Positions 23,348 to 34,654 of a DNA stretch of 64,000 nt are shown here, piece after piece; the stretch's first letter is position 1, and each line of letters starts with the position of its first letter. Location of the stretch: positions 62,505,390-62,569,389 of the forward strand of contig NC_133773.1 of assembly GCF_003597395.2 (NCBI RefSeq), written 5' to 3'. Below the pieces are notes generated by a model. It was not told the DNA's origin and searched no databases. It worked only from the letters and a program-made list of their open reading frames with translations. Both the position numbers and the translations under genes were made by a program. This DNA comes from Chelonoidis abingdonii (taxonomy: Eukaryota; Chordata; Testudines; Testudinidae).

Positions 23348-24222
23348 CATAGATTCATAGACTCTAGGACTGGAAGGGACCTCGAGAGGTCATTGAGTCC
23401 AGTCCCCTGCCCTCATGCCAGGACCAAATACTGTCTAGACCATCTCTGATAGACATTTATCTAACCTACTCTTAAATATCTCCAGAGATGGAGATTCCAC
23501 AACCTCCCTAGGCAATTTATTCCAGTGTTTAACTACCCTGACAGTTAGGAACTTTTTCCTAATGTCCAACCTAAATCTCCCTTGCTGCAGTTTAAGCCCA
23601 TTGCTTCTTGTTCTATCATTAGAGGCTAAGGTGAACAAGTTTTCTCCCTCCTCCTGATGACACCCTTTTAGATACCTGAAAACTGCTATCATGTCCCCTC
23701 TCAGTCTTCTCTTTTCCAAACTAAATAAACCCAATTCTTTCAGCCTTCCTTCATAGGTCATGTTCTCAAGACCTTTAATCATTCTTGTTGCTCTTCTCTG
23801 GACCCTCTCCAATTTCTCCACATCTTTCTTGAAATGCGGTGCCCAGAACTGGACACAATACTCCAGTTGAGGCCTAACCAGCGTAGAGTAGAGCAGAAGA
23901 ATGACTTCTCGTGTCTTGTTTACAACACACCTGTTAATGCATCCCAGAATCACGTTTGCTTTTTTCCCAACAGTATCACACTGTTGACTCATATTTAGCT
24001 TGTGGTCCACTATGACCCCTAGGTCTCTTTCTGCCATACTCCTTCCTAGACAGTCTGTTCCCATTCTGTATGTGTGAAACTGATTGTTCCTTCCTGAGTG
24101 GAGCACTTTGCATTTGTCTTTATTGAACTTCATCCAGTTTACCTCAGACCATTTCTCCAATTTGTCCAGATCATTTTGAATTTTGACCCTGTTCTTCAGA
24201 TGCAAATGAACTCCCATTGTGT
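23348..24222 (-). mobile_element. 5'-truncated CR1 LINE with 7-bp target duplication
   Basis: On the minus strand it ends in TCTATGAATCTATG (left edge, 23348) and starts near 24222. TTGACTT lies at both edges (23341-23347 and 24223-24229), a perfect 7-bp repeat that fits a target duplication. About 875 bp, covering the RT C-terminus and 3' UTR. The terminal unit differs from the ATTCTATG type at 18735, so a second CR1 subfamily is present. Confidence 0.88.
23435..24217 (-). CDS. CR1 ORF2 C-terminal fragment, 260 codons open
   Basis: Reading frame of the CR1 pol protein downstream of the RT catalytic core: KIQNDLDKLEKWSEVNWMKF, then HSGRNNQFHTYRMG, AERDLGVIVDHKLNMSQQCD, STLVRPQLEYCVQFWAPHF, VQRRATRMIKG, YEGRLKELGLFSLEKRRLRG, RTRSNGLKL and the terminal LPREVVESPSLEIFKSRLDK. 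It has no interruption, unlike the other CR1 copies here, which suggests a younger insertion. The RT palm motifs and endonuclease are absent because of 5' truncation, so it cannot support transposition. The start Met is merely the first available. Confidence 0.85.
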   Translation of the reverse strand: MGVHLHLKNRVKIQNDLDKLEKWSEVNWMKFNKDKCKVLHSGRNNQFHTYRMGTDCLGRSMAERDLGVIVDHKLNMSQQCDTVGKKANVILGCINRCVVNKTREVILLLYSTLVRPQLEYCVQFWAPHFKKDVEKLERVQRRATRMIKGLENMTYEGRLKELGLFSLEKRRLRGDMIAVFRYLKGCHQEEGENLFTLASNDRTRSNGLKLQQGRFRLDIRKKFLTVRVVKHWNKLPREVVESPSLEIFKSRLDKCLSEMV

Positions 24223-24229
24223 TTGACTT

Positions 24230-25199
24230 GTCCTGCTTACTTACTTCAGTGCTCTAGGCAGAATCAACATTCCTTTATCTGGGAAATATTTGTTTATCAA
24301 CCCTGTCTGGTTACATAGTTTAAACATATTTTTAGCACATGCACTCAACTTCTTGCCTGACACCGATATATACATCTCTCAATCCTTATGCTGACCAATA
24401 TGATATAAGCTTTTATTTGCTAAATACTGTGACAGCACTGTGTCAGGAGTAGTGAGTTCGTCAGGCCTGAAAGGTGTGGCTGTTACAGAACAGTGAACCC
24501 TCAGTGGGCCTCTGTGGCATATGAGATGTGAGGGATTCAGAAAAATGACTCAGCGTCAAATTGTGATATCACTGGTCCAAGCTGGGGTTTTTTGGAGCTT
24601 CCTTGTCCCTGGGCAGTACAACAAGGCAAAACCATGCCCTGATAGACTTACTGCACAAAGGACAGCTCAGGCTGCACCACCTTATAGGACAGTGCAGCCT
24701 GCTCATCCTGCTGTAGGTTGCCAGCTCTGCAAGGTGGTGCAGAGGGGGGTGGGGCCAGATGCTAACCTTCTACTTACCCCCTCTGGACAGTCTTTGCCCC
24801 AGAAGGACAGTGACCAGGAGGGAAGCCCCTGAGAAGCTGTCCTCCCGCCTTCCCCATAGCACAGAGAGGAGAAGCATATATGTTGGCAGCATTAATTTAG
24901 GTGGATTCTTCTACTGAACTGGTGAGGGGATTGTACATGAAGAGTGCACATCCCCTCAGTCCTGCTCTCAACCTGTTCACACCCCATAGAGGGTCTCCAT
25001 TGGGATCAGAGAAAGTAGTCCATGGGGATGACACTCCTTCTCTTGCACTCCCAGACAACATCTACTGGGGTTTTGTCTCTTTTGTCAGTGGTGGCAGAGT
25101 GTATGGTCTGGCCTAGTAAAAATACCTAATCTCTACTTCTTTGTGTTAATCCCATCAAATAGGGTCTGCTCTACAGATGTTTCCTTCCAAGTGCTGTAG
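24230..25199. other. Non-coding stretch, nothing recognised
   Basis: No gene supported. The 24521-24832 frame is open for 103 codons but has low-complexity composition and no recognisable motif. Confidence 0.45.
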
Positions 25200-25640
25200 T
25201 CAGTGCCATGCCCTCTATCACATCACTTCCTTTAGGACATCCCACCACTACTTCTTGGGTCAATCAGTCTTTTCCCTTCAATCTTGATCTGTTGCACTCT
25301 TACCCACATAGTTGTCAGAAGTGCACTTTACATGACCAAACCATCTGCGTCTGCATTCCTCACGCGGTCTTTCTTGTTTACACCACCAATCCATCTCAAT
25401 GTTCACATTTTTGTGGAACAGATCATTTGCCTATTCTTCTTTCTTGTTGCCCAGCACTCAGCACTCTAAACTAAAACTGGATGAATCATGATTTTAAAGA
25501 CATTCCCTTTTAAATCTACTAGTATCTTACTTTCACATGCTACCCCACTTACCTAGCTCCATTTGAGCCAGGCATTTTATTATCCTAACTCTAATTTTGT
25601 CCTCCATTGTCCTGGATTCTGGAACCCAGATACTTGAAAC
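25200..25640 (-). repeat. Possible LINE tail (non-CR1)
   Basis: The minus strand around 25320-25350 reads as RRWFGHV, similar to the RWFGHV block near the end of several non-LTR retrotransposon pol proteins, and further on a WWDVLKEV-like stretch follows. Frames are broken. The family (RTE, Rex or another) cannot be decided from this. Confidence 0.3.
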
Positions 25641-25945
25641 TTTTGCCTTTTCAGTACTATCTTTTCATCTAATTTCAAGGATAATTCTTCAGTTGTTCAC
25701 AGTATTGAATTATTATGGAATTAAAAATACCTAATCTAAATGGTTGTATTATTTTAAACTATATTAATCTTGACAGTTGAATGTAAAGTAAGAGTGAAAG
25801 ATTGCCTTTCTTGTTAAACAGTGCTAAAAATGGGAAGTTTCAAAGCTGGCGTAAATTTTTTGTTGTTGTATTTAAAAAAATTATTGATTAACTGAACAGC
25901 TGTTAAACATCATTATTCTCATTGTGGGTGAAATTTTAACCCCCC

Positions 25946-26008
25946 TAAGTGATTTAGAAGCCTAAGTCTCATTAAAATTTAATGAGACTTAGGCTTCTAA
26001 GTCACTTA
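25946..26008. repeat. Near-perfect 31-bp palindrome (MITE-like)
   Basis: Arms 25946-25976 and 25978-26008 are inverted copies with a single mismatch and a one-base spacer. The arms contain AGAAGCCTAAGTCTCATT. It resembles a palindromic short repeat recurring in reptile genomes. Confidence 0.85.
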
Positions 26009-26501
26009 ATCACTTTTATAGAACTTCATGTTACAATACCCTTTGAAACTCTTCGCTTGCCATGGCTGCTGAATAGAGGAAGTTTATTCATTCAGTCCTA
26101 CTTTAATGAAGCAAACTGGCTCCAAGGGGGCAATGTCAAAGGGCCGAATTCTGTGTATTGTGCATAACTTTGATTTACTCCTTGGTGCAGTGGCTACACT
26201 CTGCAGGGAAGTGAAAACTTCCTATGCTCTACATTCCCTAGGCAGTATGCAACACATTACATTGATGTGTCTGAATAAACTATTGGGATTGGCTGTGGTA
26301 ATATGCTGGCTAACAAAAATAGGACCCCCTGCATCTGTTTCATGATACACCAATCATATTGATCACAAAAAGTGCAGGCAGTTGTGCTAAAGAACCACTA
26401 TTTTAAGTATATTTAAACAAATGTGTACCATGGAATTCTCAGTTAGGAAGAGGAACAGGTGAGAACTGTCTGATATTAATGTACTAATTACTGTAAGTTA
26501 A

Positions 26502-26893
26502 GGCTACGTCTACACTACAGGATAAATTTGAATTAGCTTCAACCAATTTTATAAAACAGATAATATAAAGTCGATTGTGTGCGTCCACACTAGGCACATT
26601 AATTCGGTGGTGTACATCCATGATCCGAGGCTAGCATCAATTTCTGGAGCAGTGCACTGTGGGTAGCTATTGTAAAATAATGAGGTCAATAATGTCGATT
26701 TCCGTCCACACTAACACTATTCCGATATAGTAATATCGATTTTAGCATTACTCCTCTCATTTTGTAGGAGTATAGAAATCAATTTAAAGAGCCCTTTAAA
26801 TCGATATAAAGAGCAGTGTAGTGTGGACGAGTGCAGCATTAAATCGATTTAACGCTGTTAAAATCGGTTTAACAGCGTAGTGTAGACCAGGCC
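26502..26893. mobile_element. MITE with GTCTACACTAC inverted ends
   Basis: The left end GGCTACGTCTACACTAC and right end GTAGTGTAGACCAGGCC are imperfect inverted repeats. The interior repeats TCGATTT and ATCGAT motifs in both directions. About 392 bp without coding sequence. The target duplication is unclear, so the superfamily is not assigned. Confidence 0.8.
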
Positions 26894-27471
26894 AAAGATT
26901 AACTATAGTCACTAAAATACTGAAGGGAGTGAAATATTTGGAGGATATTCATACTACTCCCTAATAATGCTAGAAAGAGATTCTGTACAGCAGGCGGCAC
27001 CTGAATTATACTACTATACATTTAAAAAGTTGTTTTGAAGGTGTGCAGGGAGCCTGGTTTTCACTGGTTATCAATTCTCCTCTCTCTGGCTGATACCCAC
27101 CTCTCAGCAGAGGGCCCCCACAAAGCCTATGCATTATACAAGTCCTACTTAAGGCCCAAGTTGAGGGCTGAAGTGGGAATTAGTGCTACAAAGGCTCTGT
27201 GTTGGCCTTCTGCACATGAGTGAATTTCACCCTCTATGTATGTGTAACTCCTATCCACAGATCTCAGTAGAAATTCTAAACACACAGGATGACAATAAAT
27301 TTAATGTGTACTTTACCTTTGGATCTGAGATGAAGCAGACAGTAATGGAAATACCTCAGTAATTAGTTAAATTTAGCAGATTTATTTAAAATGACATACC
27401 AATAAGTAAACAGATGGCATTATATAGTGATGTTTTCTTCACAGTCTAAAATAACTGAGCAAGTCAATGGC

Positions 27472-27628
27472 CAGTGCTTAATTTGTAACGAAAGAGGTGC
27501 CGGGGCTCAAGCAATTTTTTTACATACACAACTGATGCAGCAAGCCCAGAGGTGCAGGGGCTATGAACTGCCAAGCCTAGAGGTGCCGGGGCTCAGCCTT
27601 GGGAAGCTCTGGCACAAATTAAGCACCA
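27472..27628. mobile_element. hAT-type MITE (157 bp)
   Basis: Begins CAGTGCTTAATTTGT and ends ACAAATTAAGCACCA, imperfect inverted repeats. It is flanked by TCAATGGC (27464-27471) and TCAGTGGC (27629-27636), an 8-bp duplication with one mismatch. The interior holds inverted AGGTGCCGGGGCTC-like blocks. Non-autonomous. Confidence 0.75.
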
Positions 27629-27636
27629 TCAGTGGC

Positions 27637-30231
27637 TTACCTGTTAATCTTCTGCACTGCTCTGCATGAGGTTTGGTTTTCAGAGTGACCTCTGGGATTC
27701 CAATTGACTCCTCAGGATGGTGGATAAGGCAGAGCCAACACATTGATGCCTGAGGTGTCCTCTGCAAAAAAATTTCTCTTCAATATTTATAGTGTAATTT
27801 CAAGTCCCTATAAAGAAGCCTATAAGGAAGTCTGAATTAGTAGAACTGTTTTATTTGGATGTTTTCTGCTAGGGTCAAGGACTCTGAACGTGGAAGACTC
27901 CAGAACTCTGGTATCTCTGTTCAGATCAAACCTGGGTTTAAGATTTTAGATCAAATGTCACCTGGCGACAAACTTAAACATCTGTATGTGTGTTAATTCT
28001 TTATCTGCCCATAGTTATATACCATACGATTGTTCCTTTGGCTCTAACACTCTTGCTTTATATGTGTGCTATTGCTCAGAAGAGAGGGACTGGGGGGTGG
28101 AGTGAGAAAATTGTGATTGAAACTAGCCCGATAATGAGCATGTCTATAAATCCACCTGCAAGAAAAAATAATATCTCTAAGCTCTTTATTTGGAAAAGAA
28201 ACATTTTCCTTTAAAAGGCAGGGAAGAAAGGGCCCTATTAAAAATAAAAGAAAGAAAAGAAAACCTGCCGATTTAGCTGAGAAGAATAAACATATCCAGC
28301 AAAAACTAAGAAAGAAAAAGGAAAAAACTAAAATGTTAGCAGAGCCTTGATTATTGGCAACAGAGGGATATTAGCCAACTTATAATGGATTGTCAGACTA
28401 CATTCTTGTTTGTATAACTTCCCAAGTTCCTTGTATTGAGTCAACATCTTGCCATCTGGGATGGAGTGGAAAGAACATTTTGTTTAAAAAATAAAATAAC
28501 TTTAAAGATCAGTAAAATTTGTTAGTATTATACGTGAAGAAATGAAGTGTTTAAAAGAAAAACATACTTTTCTGATTAAAATGTTTCTTTTTGTTCTTTA
28601 CACATCTAAGTTTGAGTTCGTTTGTTAAATGACCTTTCATTATTAAATCATGGTGGTTTCTCCCTATAAACTTAAAAATATTGAACAATATGTAGCATGA
28701 AAATAAAACATTCACTTACTTGCAATTCATTGGATTTTTGTGTGATATTTTTAACCTTTGGGTGATGAACAAGAACATGTCCTCAGAAATAACTCTAGGG
28801 CTAACTGTCACGAAGATAAACTTGGGTTGCAGGTGTAGAATCAGCAATAGTGTGTCCAACTGGGTACATGACTGCACTTTAACATTTTCAAAAGCTAATA
28901 CTTGGTATCAAAGAAACTATTGAATACCTGAATTGGAATGCAGGGTAAGGCTGGACACATCTTCAATAGCAAATGCTACTGGACTTCCAGTGTAACTAGT
29001 TGTGTGCCCAAGTCCAGTCATATTTGAAATCAATGTCAATTAGGCATCTAAATACCTTAGATATGAGACATTTAATGGATTTATGTGCACAAGACCCATT
29101 GGAATTGATCAGAACAGCATGTGTATATCTAAAAGTGAGTATGTTCCGTTGTCAGTACATTTGCATATGACCATAATTATGATTAATTTAACACTGCAGT
29201 AGAAACTGATTGTGGGCCTATTTGAAAGCCCATTAAAGTCAAGGGGTAGACACCTATTGACTTCAATGGACATTGGATCAGGCCCTAATTTCTCACTTTC
29301 CTAATCCAAATATTTGATAATTCTTAAAGCAAACCTGGTAGCTTTCTCCAACTTCTCAGCAAAGCTTTAATAGCACGGAGTAGCACTGTTAGACTTCATG
29401 AGCTTTAATGTAAGACAGGGTATAGAAGCCTGGTGCTGGCTCTCTGCACATGAGTGAATTTTTTCACCAAGGAGAGCACACAAACATTTAGCTTCTGCTC
29501 TCCTGCTGGGAGCAATGTAGACAAAAGTGGATAGGAAAGGACACAGCAGAGGCAGGTGCAAAACATAAACCTCTCATGCCAGGACAGATATTGTGCATCA
29601 GGGAAGTAGTTTCCTTTATGCTCCTCCTGGGGTGAACTGACTCTATACTGTTCTCTTACAGGGCTTGATTTAAAAGTTCCCTGGGGAAGCACATAATTTT
29701 CTATTATAATCTAAAAGTAATTAGAGCAATACCCATAGCACCCTAGTAGTTTCATCTATTTAAATTCCATCTATAAGAGTAATTACTGTATTAGTAAGAT
29801 TCTATGTATATTCTTATATCATGGTTGTGTGTTTATTTGCTAATTTAAGAAGTTTAGTACACCATAATCTGTCTCTGGGCTATTAGTGAGACACAGGAAA
29901 CTTCTACTTTGCTTTCTTTGTAGTCTTCCACTTAAAAACAAGTTAGAGGGAGAGAGATTTAGTTTTGTATTAATTTGAGATTTTTTTTGTTGTGCTTTAG
30001 AAAATTACCTTTGTTTTATTTTAGGTGAAAAGCAATCACTTAACTACATAAGCAAACTACATAGAACAAAAAAAAGAAACGAGGTACAGCAAAGAAATAT
30101 AGTATAAGACATAAAACAATGTAAATCATTGTAATATACACATATGTATTTATCCTACAGAAATATATTCTTAGCCAGGCCTGATCCACAATACAAAGTA
30201 CTTATTCAGTTGGGCTACTAAGCCCTAGCGT
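27637..30231. other. Non-coding stretch
   Basis: No gene supported. A palindromic MITE remnant with a TTGACTTCAATGG centre lies at about 29215-29287. A motif CTGCACATGAGTGAATTT near 29444 also occurs near 27212 and, reversed and diverged, near 36115, marking another dispersed repeat. Confidence 0.5.
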
Positions 30232-30436
30232 CAGAGGCGGCTCTAGGCATTTTGCCGCCTCAAGCACAGCAGGCAGGCTGCCTTCAGTGGCTTGCCTGCG
30301 GAGGGTCCGCTGGTCCCACAACTTTGGCAGACCTCCCGCAGGCCTACCTGCTGCCCTTGCAGCGCCGGCAGAGCGCCCCCCGTGGCTTGCTGCCCCAAGC
30401 ACGCGCTTGGCGTGCTGGGGCCTGGAGCCACCCCTG
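30232..30436. mobile_element. hAT-type MITE (205 bp)
   Basis: Starts CAGAGGCGGCTCTAG and ends CTGGAGCCACCCCTG, imperfect inverted repeats. CCTAGCGT (30224-30231) and CCTAGTGT (30437-30444) form an 8-bp duplication differing by one C to T change. GC-rich interior; no transposase. Confidence 0.83.
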
Positions 30437-30444
30437 CCTAGTGT

Positions 30445-31868
30445 ATAAGGATGTAAGTACCACTTAAGTCTCAGCTGAGCCTTTACCATAGGGCCTTATG
30501 TGAGACTTCTGCATTGTGGGGAGTTTTGCCCATAATAATTGTAACTAACTAGAAATGTGTAAAACCAGCCAGTTTCTCTTTGTGTAGTTACCTCTGGCCT
30601 GTACTGGTATGTTTGATTCATCAGGGTTTGTACTTTCTGAGATTGGTTGATTAGGAATTTGTGGTTCCTGCAACACTGAGAACTCCAAGAAAATTCCTGT
30701 GAGAATTAACAACAAAAAATGAGACTTTTCCCCTCCATTCCTTCGAGGCTTTGGCTATCCTCTGTTCCTTTTAGGTAGCTACAAAAATAGTAGTCAGTGA
30801 AATAATTTACAGTGACACACAAGACCTGAGTTGCAATAGGGAGTGATTATTTTTTGTGGATTTGCTTTTGCACATGCAATCACTGTATGTGTTACACAAA
30901 TAGAGCATTTGCATCTTCAAATGGATATTGATTCCCATTTGTGGATACATCACAGTAATAGAAATGCAAATAAATATGCAAATATGTGGGCCCCTGTGAT
31001 TGGATACAAAACCCTCACAACTGGGCAGTATAGGTTTAATGAGCTAATGTGGGCTCAGTTGGCCTCACTGTGCCATATCTGTGAAAGATGTCAGACCAGA
31101 AGGGAGAAGCTTCAAAGGGGAAACCCGGCACATTTGGTGGTAGAGCAGAGCTTCCTTCCCCACCTCAATGCCTGAAGAAAGGGTTGACAGAAGGCAGGAA
31201 GATCTCAGGTAGCTACTGCCCTAGTAGCTCTCTAGGAAGGAAGAGAGGGAAGATGAGCCCACCTCACTTTTGAGGGGACTATTCCTCTATACTTTGGCTG
31301 TGAACAGCATTGGATGCCATAGCTTGACAAGCTCTCTCTGAAGGAAGAGAACTTTACCACAGTCATTGGGTGATATTCCCCTTTCTCTGTACATTGACAT
31401 TCTGGAAGGGCAGAACTATCTGGGACTCAGCTGGAAAGCTGAGCCTCTTATGACTGGAATTTGGTGGGGAACCACCTGGATGTTGCTGAGAAGAATGCTG
31501 GTGCCCAGCCCTGGGGAAGGAACCCTATTGATAGCATCATGTTGTAAAAATTTGGACTTCACATTGAAGCTTATGAGTAATTTAATTGCCCATCCATTGA
31601 CAGGAATGAAGACAGCTTATACCTCATTTAAAGATGCTGTGCCTGAGTCTCATCCAAAGTAGGGCCTCATTACACTCTTCTGGCAGTGTAAAGGGGTCTA
31701 GGAATGGGTGGAAATATAATTTACATCCCCATTAATGTCCCTTATGCTGCCTAGTCAGTGTAAAGGGGCCTTGGCATAAATGAGAATTAGGTCTCTTGTT
31801 TGTCTTTCCAGTCTTTTCTAGTCAGCACTGCATCAGCTTGCTTTGAAAGTTTTCTTTATGACCATAAG
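30445..31868. other. Non-coding stretch, nothing recognised
   Basis: No gene supported; the open frames at 30843-31175 and 31366-31662 show no recognisable domain. Confidence 0.45.
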
Positions 31869-31876
31869 GACTAAAC

Positions 31877-32210
31877 CAGGGATTGGTAACCTTTGGCATG
31901 CGGCCCACCAGGGTAAGCCCCCTGGCAGGCCGGGCCAGTTTGTTTACCTGTCGCATCCGCAAGTTTGGCCGATCATGGCTCCCACTGGCCGCGGTTTGCT
32001 ATCCCAGACTAATGGGGGTTTCAGGAAGCGGCGCAGGCCAAGGTATATACTGGCCGCCGTTCCCACAGACTCCATTGGTCTGGGACAGTGAACCATGTCC
32101 AGTAGGAGCCATGATCGGCCAAACCTGCCGACATGGCAAGTAAACAAACCGGCCCGGCCTGCCAGTGGGCTTACCCTGGCAGGCCGCAGGCCAAAGGTTG
32201 CCAATCCCTG
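31877..32210. mobile_element. hAT-type MITE (334 bp), sister of the 8982 copy
   Basis: Begins CAGGGATTGGTAACCTTTGG and ends GGTTGCCAATCCCTG. GACTAAAC flanks both sides (31869-31876 and 32211-32218), a perfect 8-bp duplication. The interior shares blocks with the 8982-9295 copy, such as GCCAGTTTGTTTACCTG and GGCCGATCATGGCTCCCA. No coding sequence. Confidence 0.9.
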
Positions 32211-32218
32211 GACTAAAC

Positions 32219-33345
32219 ACTTAATGTCTTTTTTAATGGACAGTTAACATTTAAAGAAATCAGAGTGTCAGAGTGATGGTACAGCGTACCACTGCACGTA
32301 AGTTAAGTCATGTCTATTGCCCATAATAAAGGTGGAGCTTTCCACTTACAGTGGTTGTACTTATACAGATTTTGTCACCTGTATTATTGGTATTACCCAA
32401 TACTTGTATAGGAAATCTTCAACAACAATGCAGTCAAAAAAGTGAACATAAGGTCTGATCAAAAACCTATTGAAATCAGTGCGAAGATTCCCTTAGATTC
32501 CAGCGGACTTTGGTCTGGCCTATAGTTCCTAAAAGTGCACTTAGTAAAAGTTATTTTAAGAATATATTTATATACTGAAAGGACATATTTATTGAAAGTT
32601 TTATTGCAGATTCATTGCAGATACTATAAAAACTGAATTAAGTTTGAAAACTTAATTGGAAACCTATATAGTATTTAAACCACAACAACAGTATTGCATG
32701 CATGAAGAAAAAATGAAAGGGAAGAATAATAGCTATACTCTTTTGAAGTTAGATGCTCCCATGTACCATAGCTAAGAACATACCAGAATGTGGTTTGTGT
32801 TTTCAAATTTTTGTGTTGGGTACTCGTCTGAGAAAAGGTGAGTCATGAGATGGTCAGAGAAAAGTATTCTCCCAATAGACATATTTTAGAGTTGGCATCA
32901 AGAATGACTTGCTTTTTAGTAGTATGAAAATTTCTTCACTGTTCTTAGATAGTGTACCTAACAAGAGGTTTTAATGTAACCTGTGTCTCTGGCTTCTCTA
33001 GTTTTTCTCATGTGGATCCAGTTAAAAATCATTCCCAAAATGCACCTGTAAATTTAGAAAACTGAACTTTCCTCCTCACATTAGGTATTTTGTGGCCCCC
33101 AGTAGATTGTACATTTGGCAAGATCCCAGTACCCCTTATCTATTTAGAGCTCATCAATATGTATTTCTTGGCAATAAACATACAAATTAGCACTCACCTG
33201 GCCTTCTAGAGCTGAATGCCAGACTTATGGCCAATTACATTCTGTGCCAGGGACAGAGAAGGAGCAGTGCTTGGGATGGGGCATGAGACATTAAGAAATA
33301 GAAAATAATTTGACTTCAACATGATCTCTACTGAGTGGTTCACAT
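32219..33345. other. Non-coding stretch
   Basis: AT-rich, no gene supported. A palindromic MITE remnant (CTATTGAAATCAGTG followed by a GGTCTGGCC end) is at about 32450-32522. Confidence 0.5.
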
Positions 33346-33350
33346 GCTAC

Positions 33351-34554
33351 TGTCCGACCTGAATGCGGGTTCGGTGAATTTCTTTTGATCGAGTGAGGGA
33401 AAACCAAGACCAAACAGACTGACAATTTAAACACCACGTGGCCGTTTATTAACAGGGAGAAAATCACAACTTGGGCTGGGGAGGAGCACTTCTATCAACT
33501 AACAGTGCTATTAAAACAAGAAACCTATACACAAGCTAAAACAAGCTATTTACATCTATTAACACATAACCAAATACCTCAAAATTAACTGCTGTTTGTA
33601 AAAGGTAAACGAATGCACCAAATTAAATGATCTGTGTGCACACTTAACCAAATATCATTATTAAAACACCAAATTAAATTCAATAGCAGTTATTTAAAAC
33701 AACTCAATTCTGGTACCATATATACAGAACTTTATGATAGACAGCAGCATATGCAGTGGTATACCAAATAAAAGGGGAAGAAGCGAGGAAAAGGTTAGGC
33801 GAAGCACAGACAGTTAGAGGGCAAGTACCATATTCCAGGCGCAGCTGACCAGCAGAACAGACACCAGAAGCATACCGAATCCATGGAAAAATACCGTAGA
33901 ATAAATAGGCAACACATGAAAAATACCGTTGAAAAAATAAGCAATCCGTGGAAAATACCGTAGAAAAGAAATAATAAACAACACGACATGAGCCGGCTAT
34001 ATCCGGAGGAGACCCCTGGCTGAAGGGTTGATCAGGTCCTTCAGTCAGTTCGCGGATACTCCTACAGACCCTGGCCCGAGGCATGGTTTTATTCCAGGGA
34101 CTCTTTTACACTTGGCACAATTTGATTGGTCCCTAGCTCCCCCACCCTCCAGGTTCCGAGCTGTTGCCCCCTACGTGGGCAGATTTTGCACACGGCACAC
34201 GAGAAGCTACTAGAAGCTGCACTCAGCACACTAGCATAGTTTTGCACACAACTCTAATCCGACCCTTTGAACTGCATTATGATTGGTCAGATTGGGTCCC
34301 TTTGCACAAGGCATGCTGGTGTTATGCACACAGCACTAACCTGACCCCTGGGTTGCTAGGCAGAAGAGCAGGAAACTGCACACGACACTAGTCTAACCCC
34401 TAGGTGACCAGGCAAAAAGGCGGGAATCTGCACACGGCCCCCTAAGGTTGCACACCGCACTACGGTGCTGCACACAGTACTAGTGTGACCTTTAGATGAC
34501 TGGCAATTGGCCATACAGACGCCATGTTAGGCCAGAGGCCTTTGGGCTGCGACA
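33351..34554 (-). mobile_element. Solo LTR, 1.2 kb, with 5-bp target duplication
   Basis: Plus-strand edges are TGTCCGACC and CTGCGACA, flanked by GCTAC on both sides (33346-33350 and 34555-34559). The minus orientation is supported by a polyadenylation signal (AATAAA on the minus strand, 33445-33450) about 95 bp before the 3' edge. Internal tandem-like repetition is seen: GGAAAATACCG-type units at about 33885-33975, and at least six spaced GCACAC units at 34190-34480. No retroviral genes are present. It may be an endogenous-retrovirus LTR; the class is not assigned. Confidence 0.8.
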
Positions 34555-34568
34555 GCTACCAATGCGTA

Positions 34569-34642
34569 AAAAGCAGCAAAAAGTCCTGTGGCACCTTATA
34601 GAGTAGACTAACAGACATATTGGAGCATAAGCCAATATGCTC
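34569..34642. mobile_element. Small Penelope-terminus insertion with 12-bp target duplication
   Basis: A 74-bp insert reading AAAAGCAGC...CCTGTGGCACCTTATAGAG...GACTAACAGAC, the same terminal sequence as at 40260-40320. TACCAATGCGTA flanks it on both sides (34557-34568 and 34643-34654). The last bases, CCAATATGCTC, invert part of the preceding ATTGGAGCATA, a short snap-back. Confidence 0.8.
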
Positions 34643-34654
34643 TACCAATGCGTA

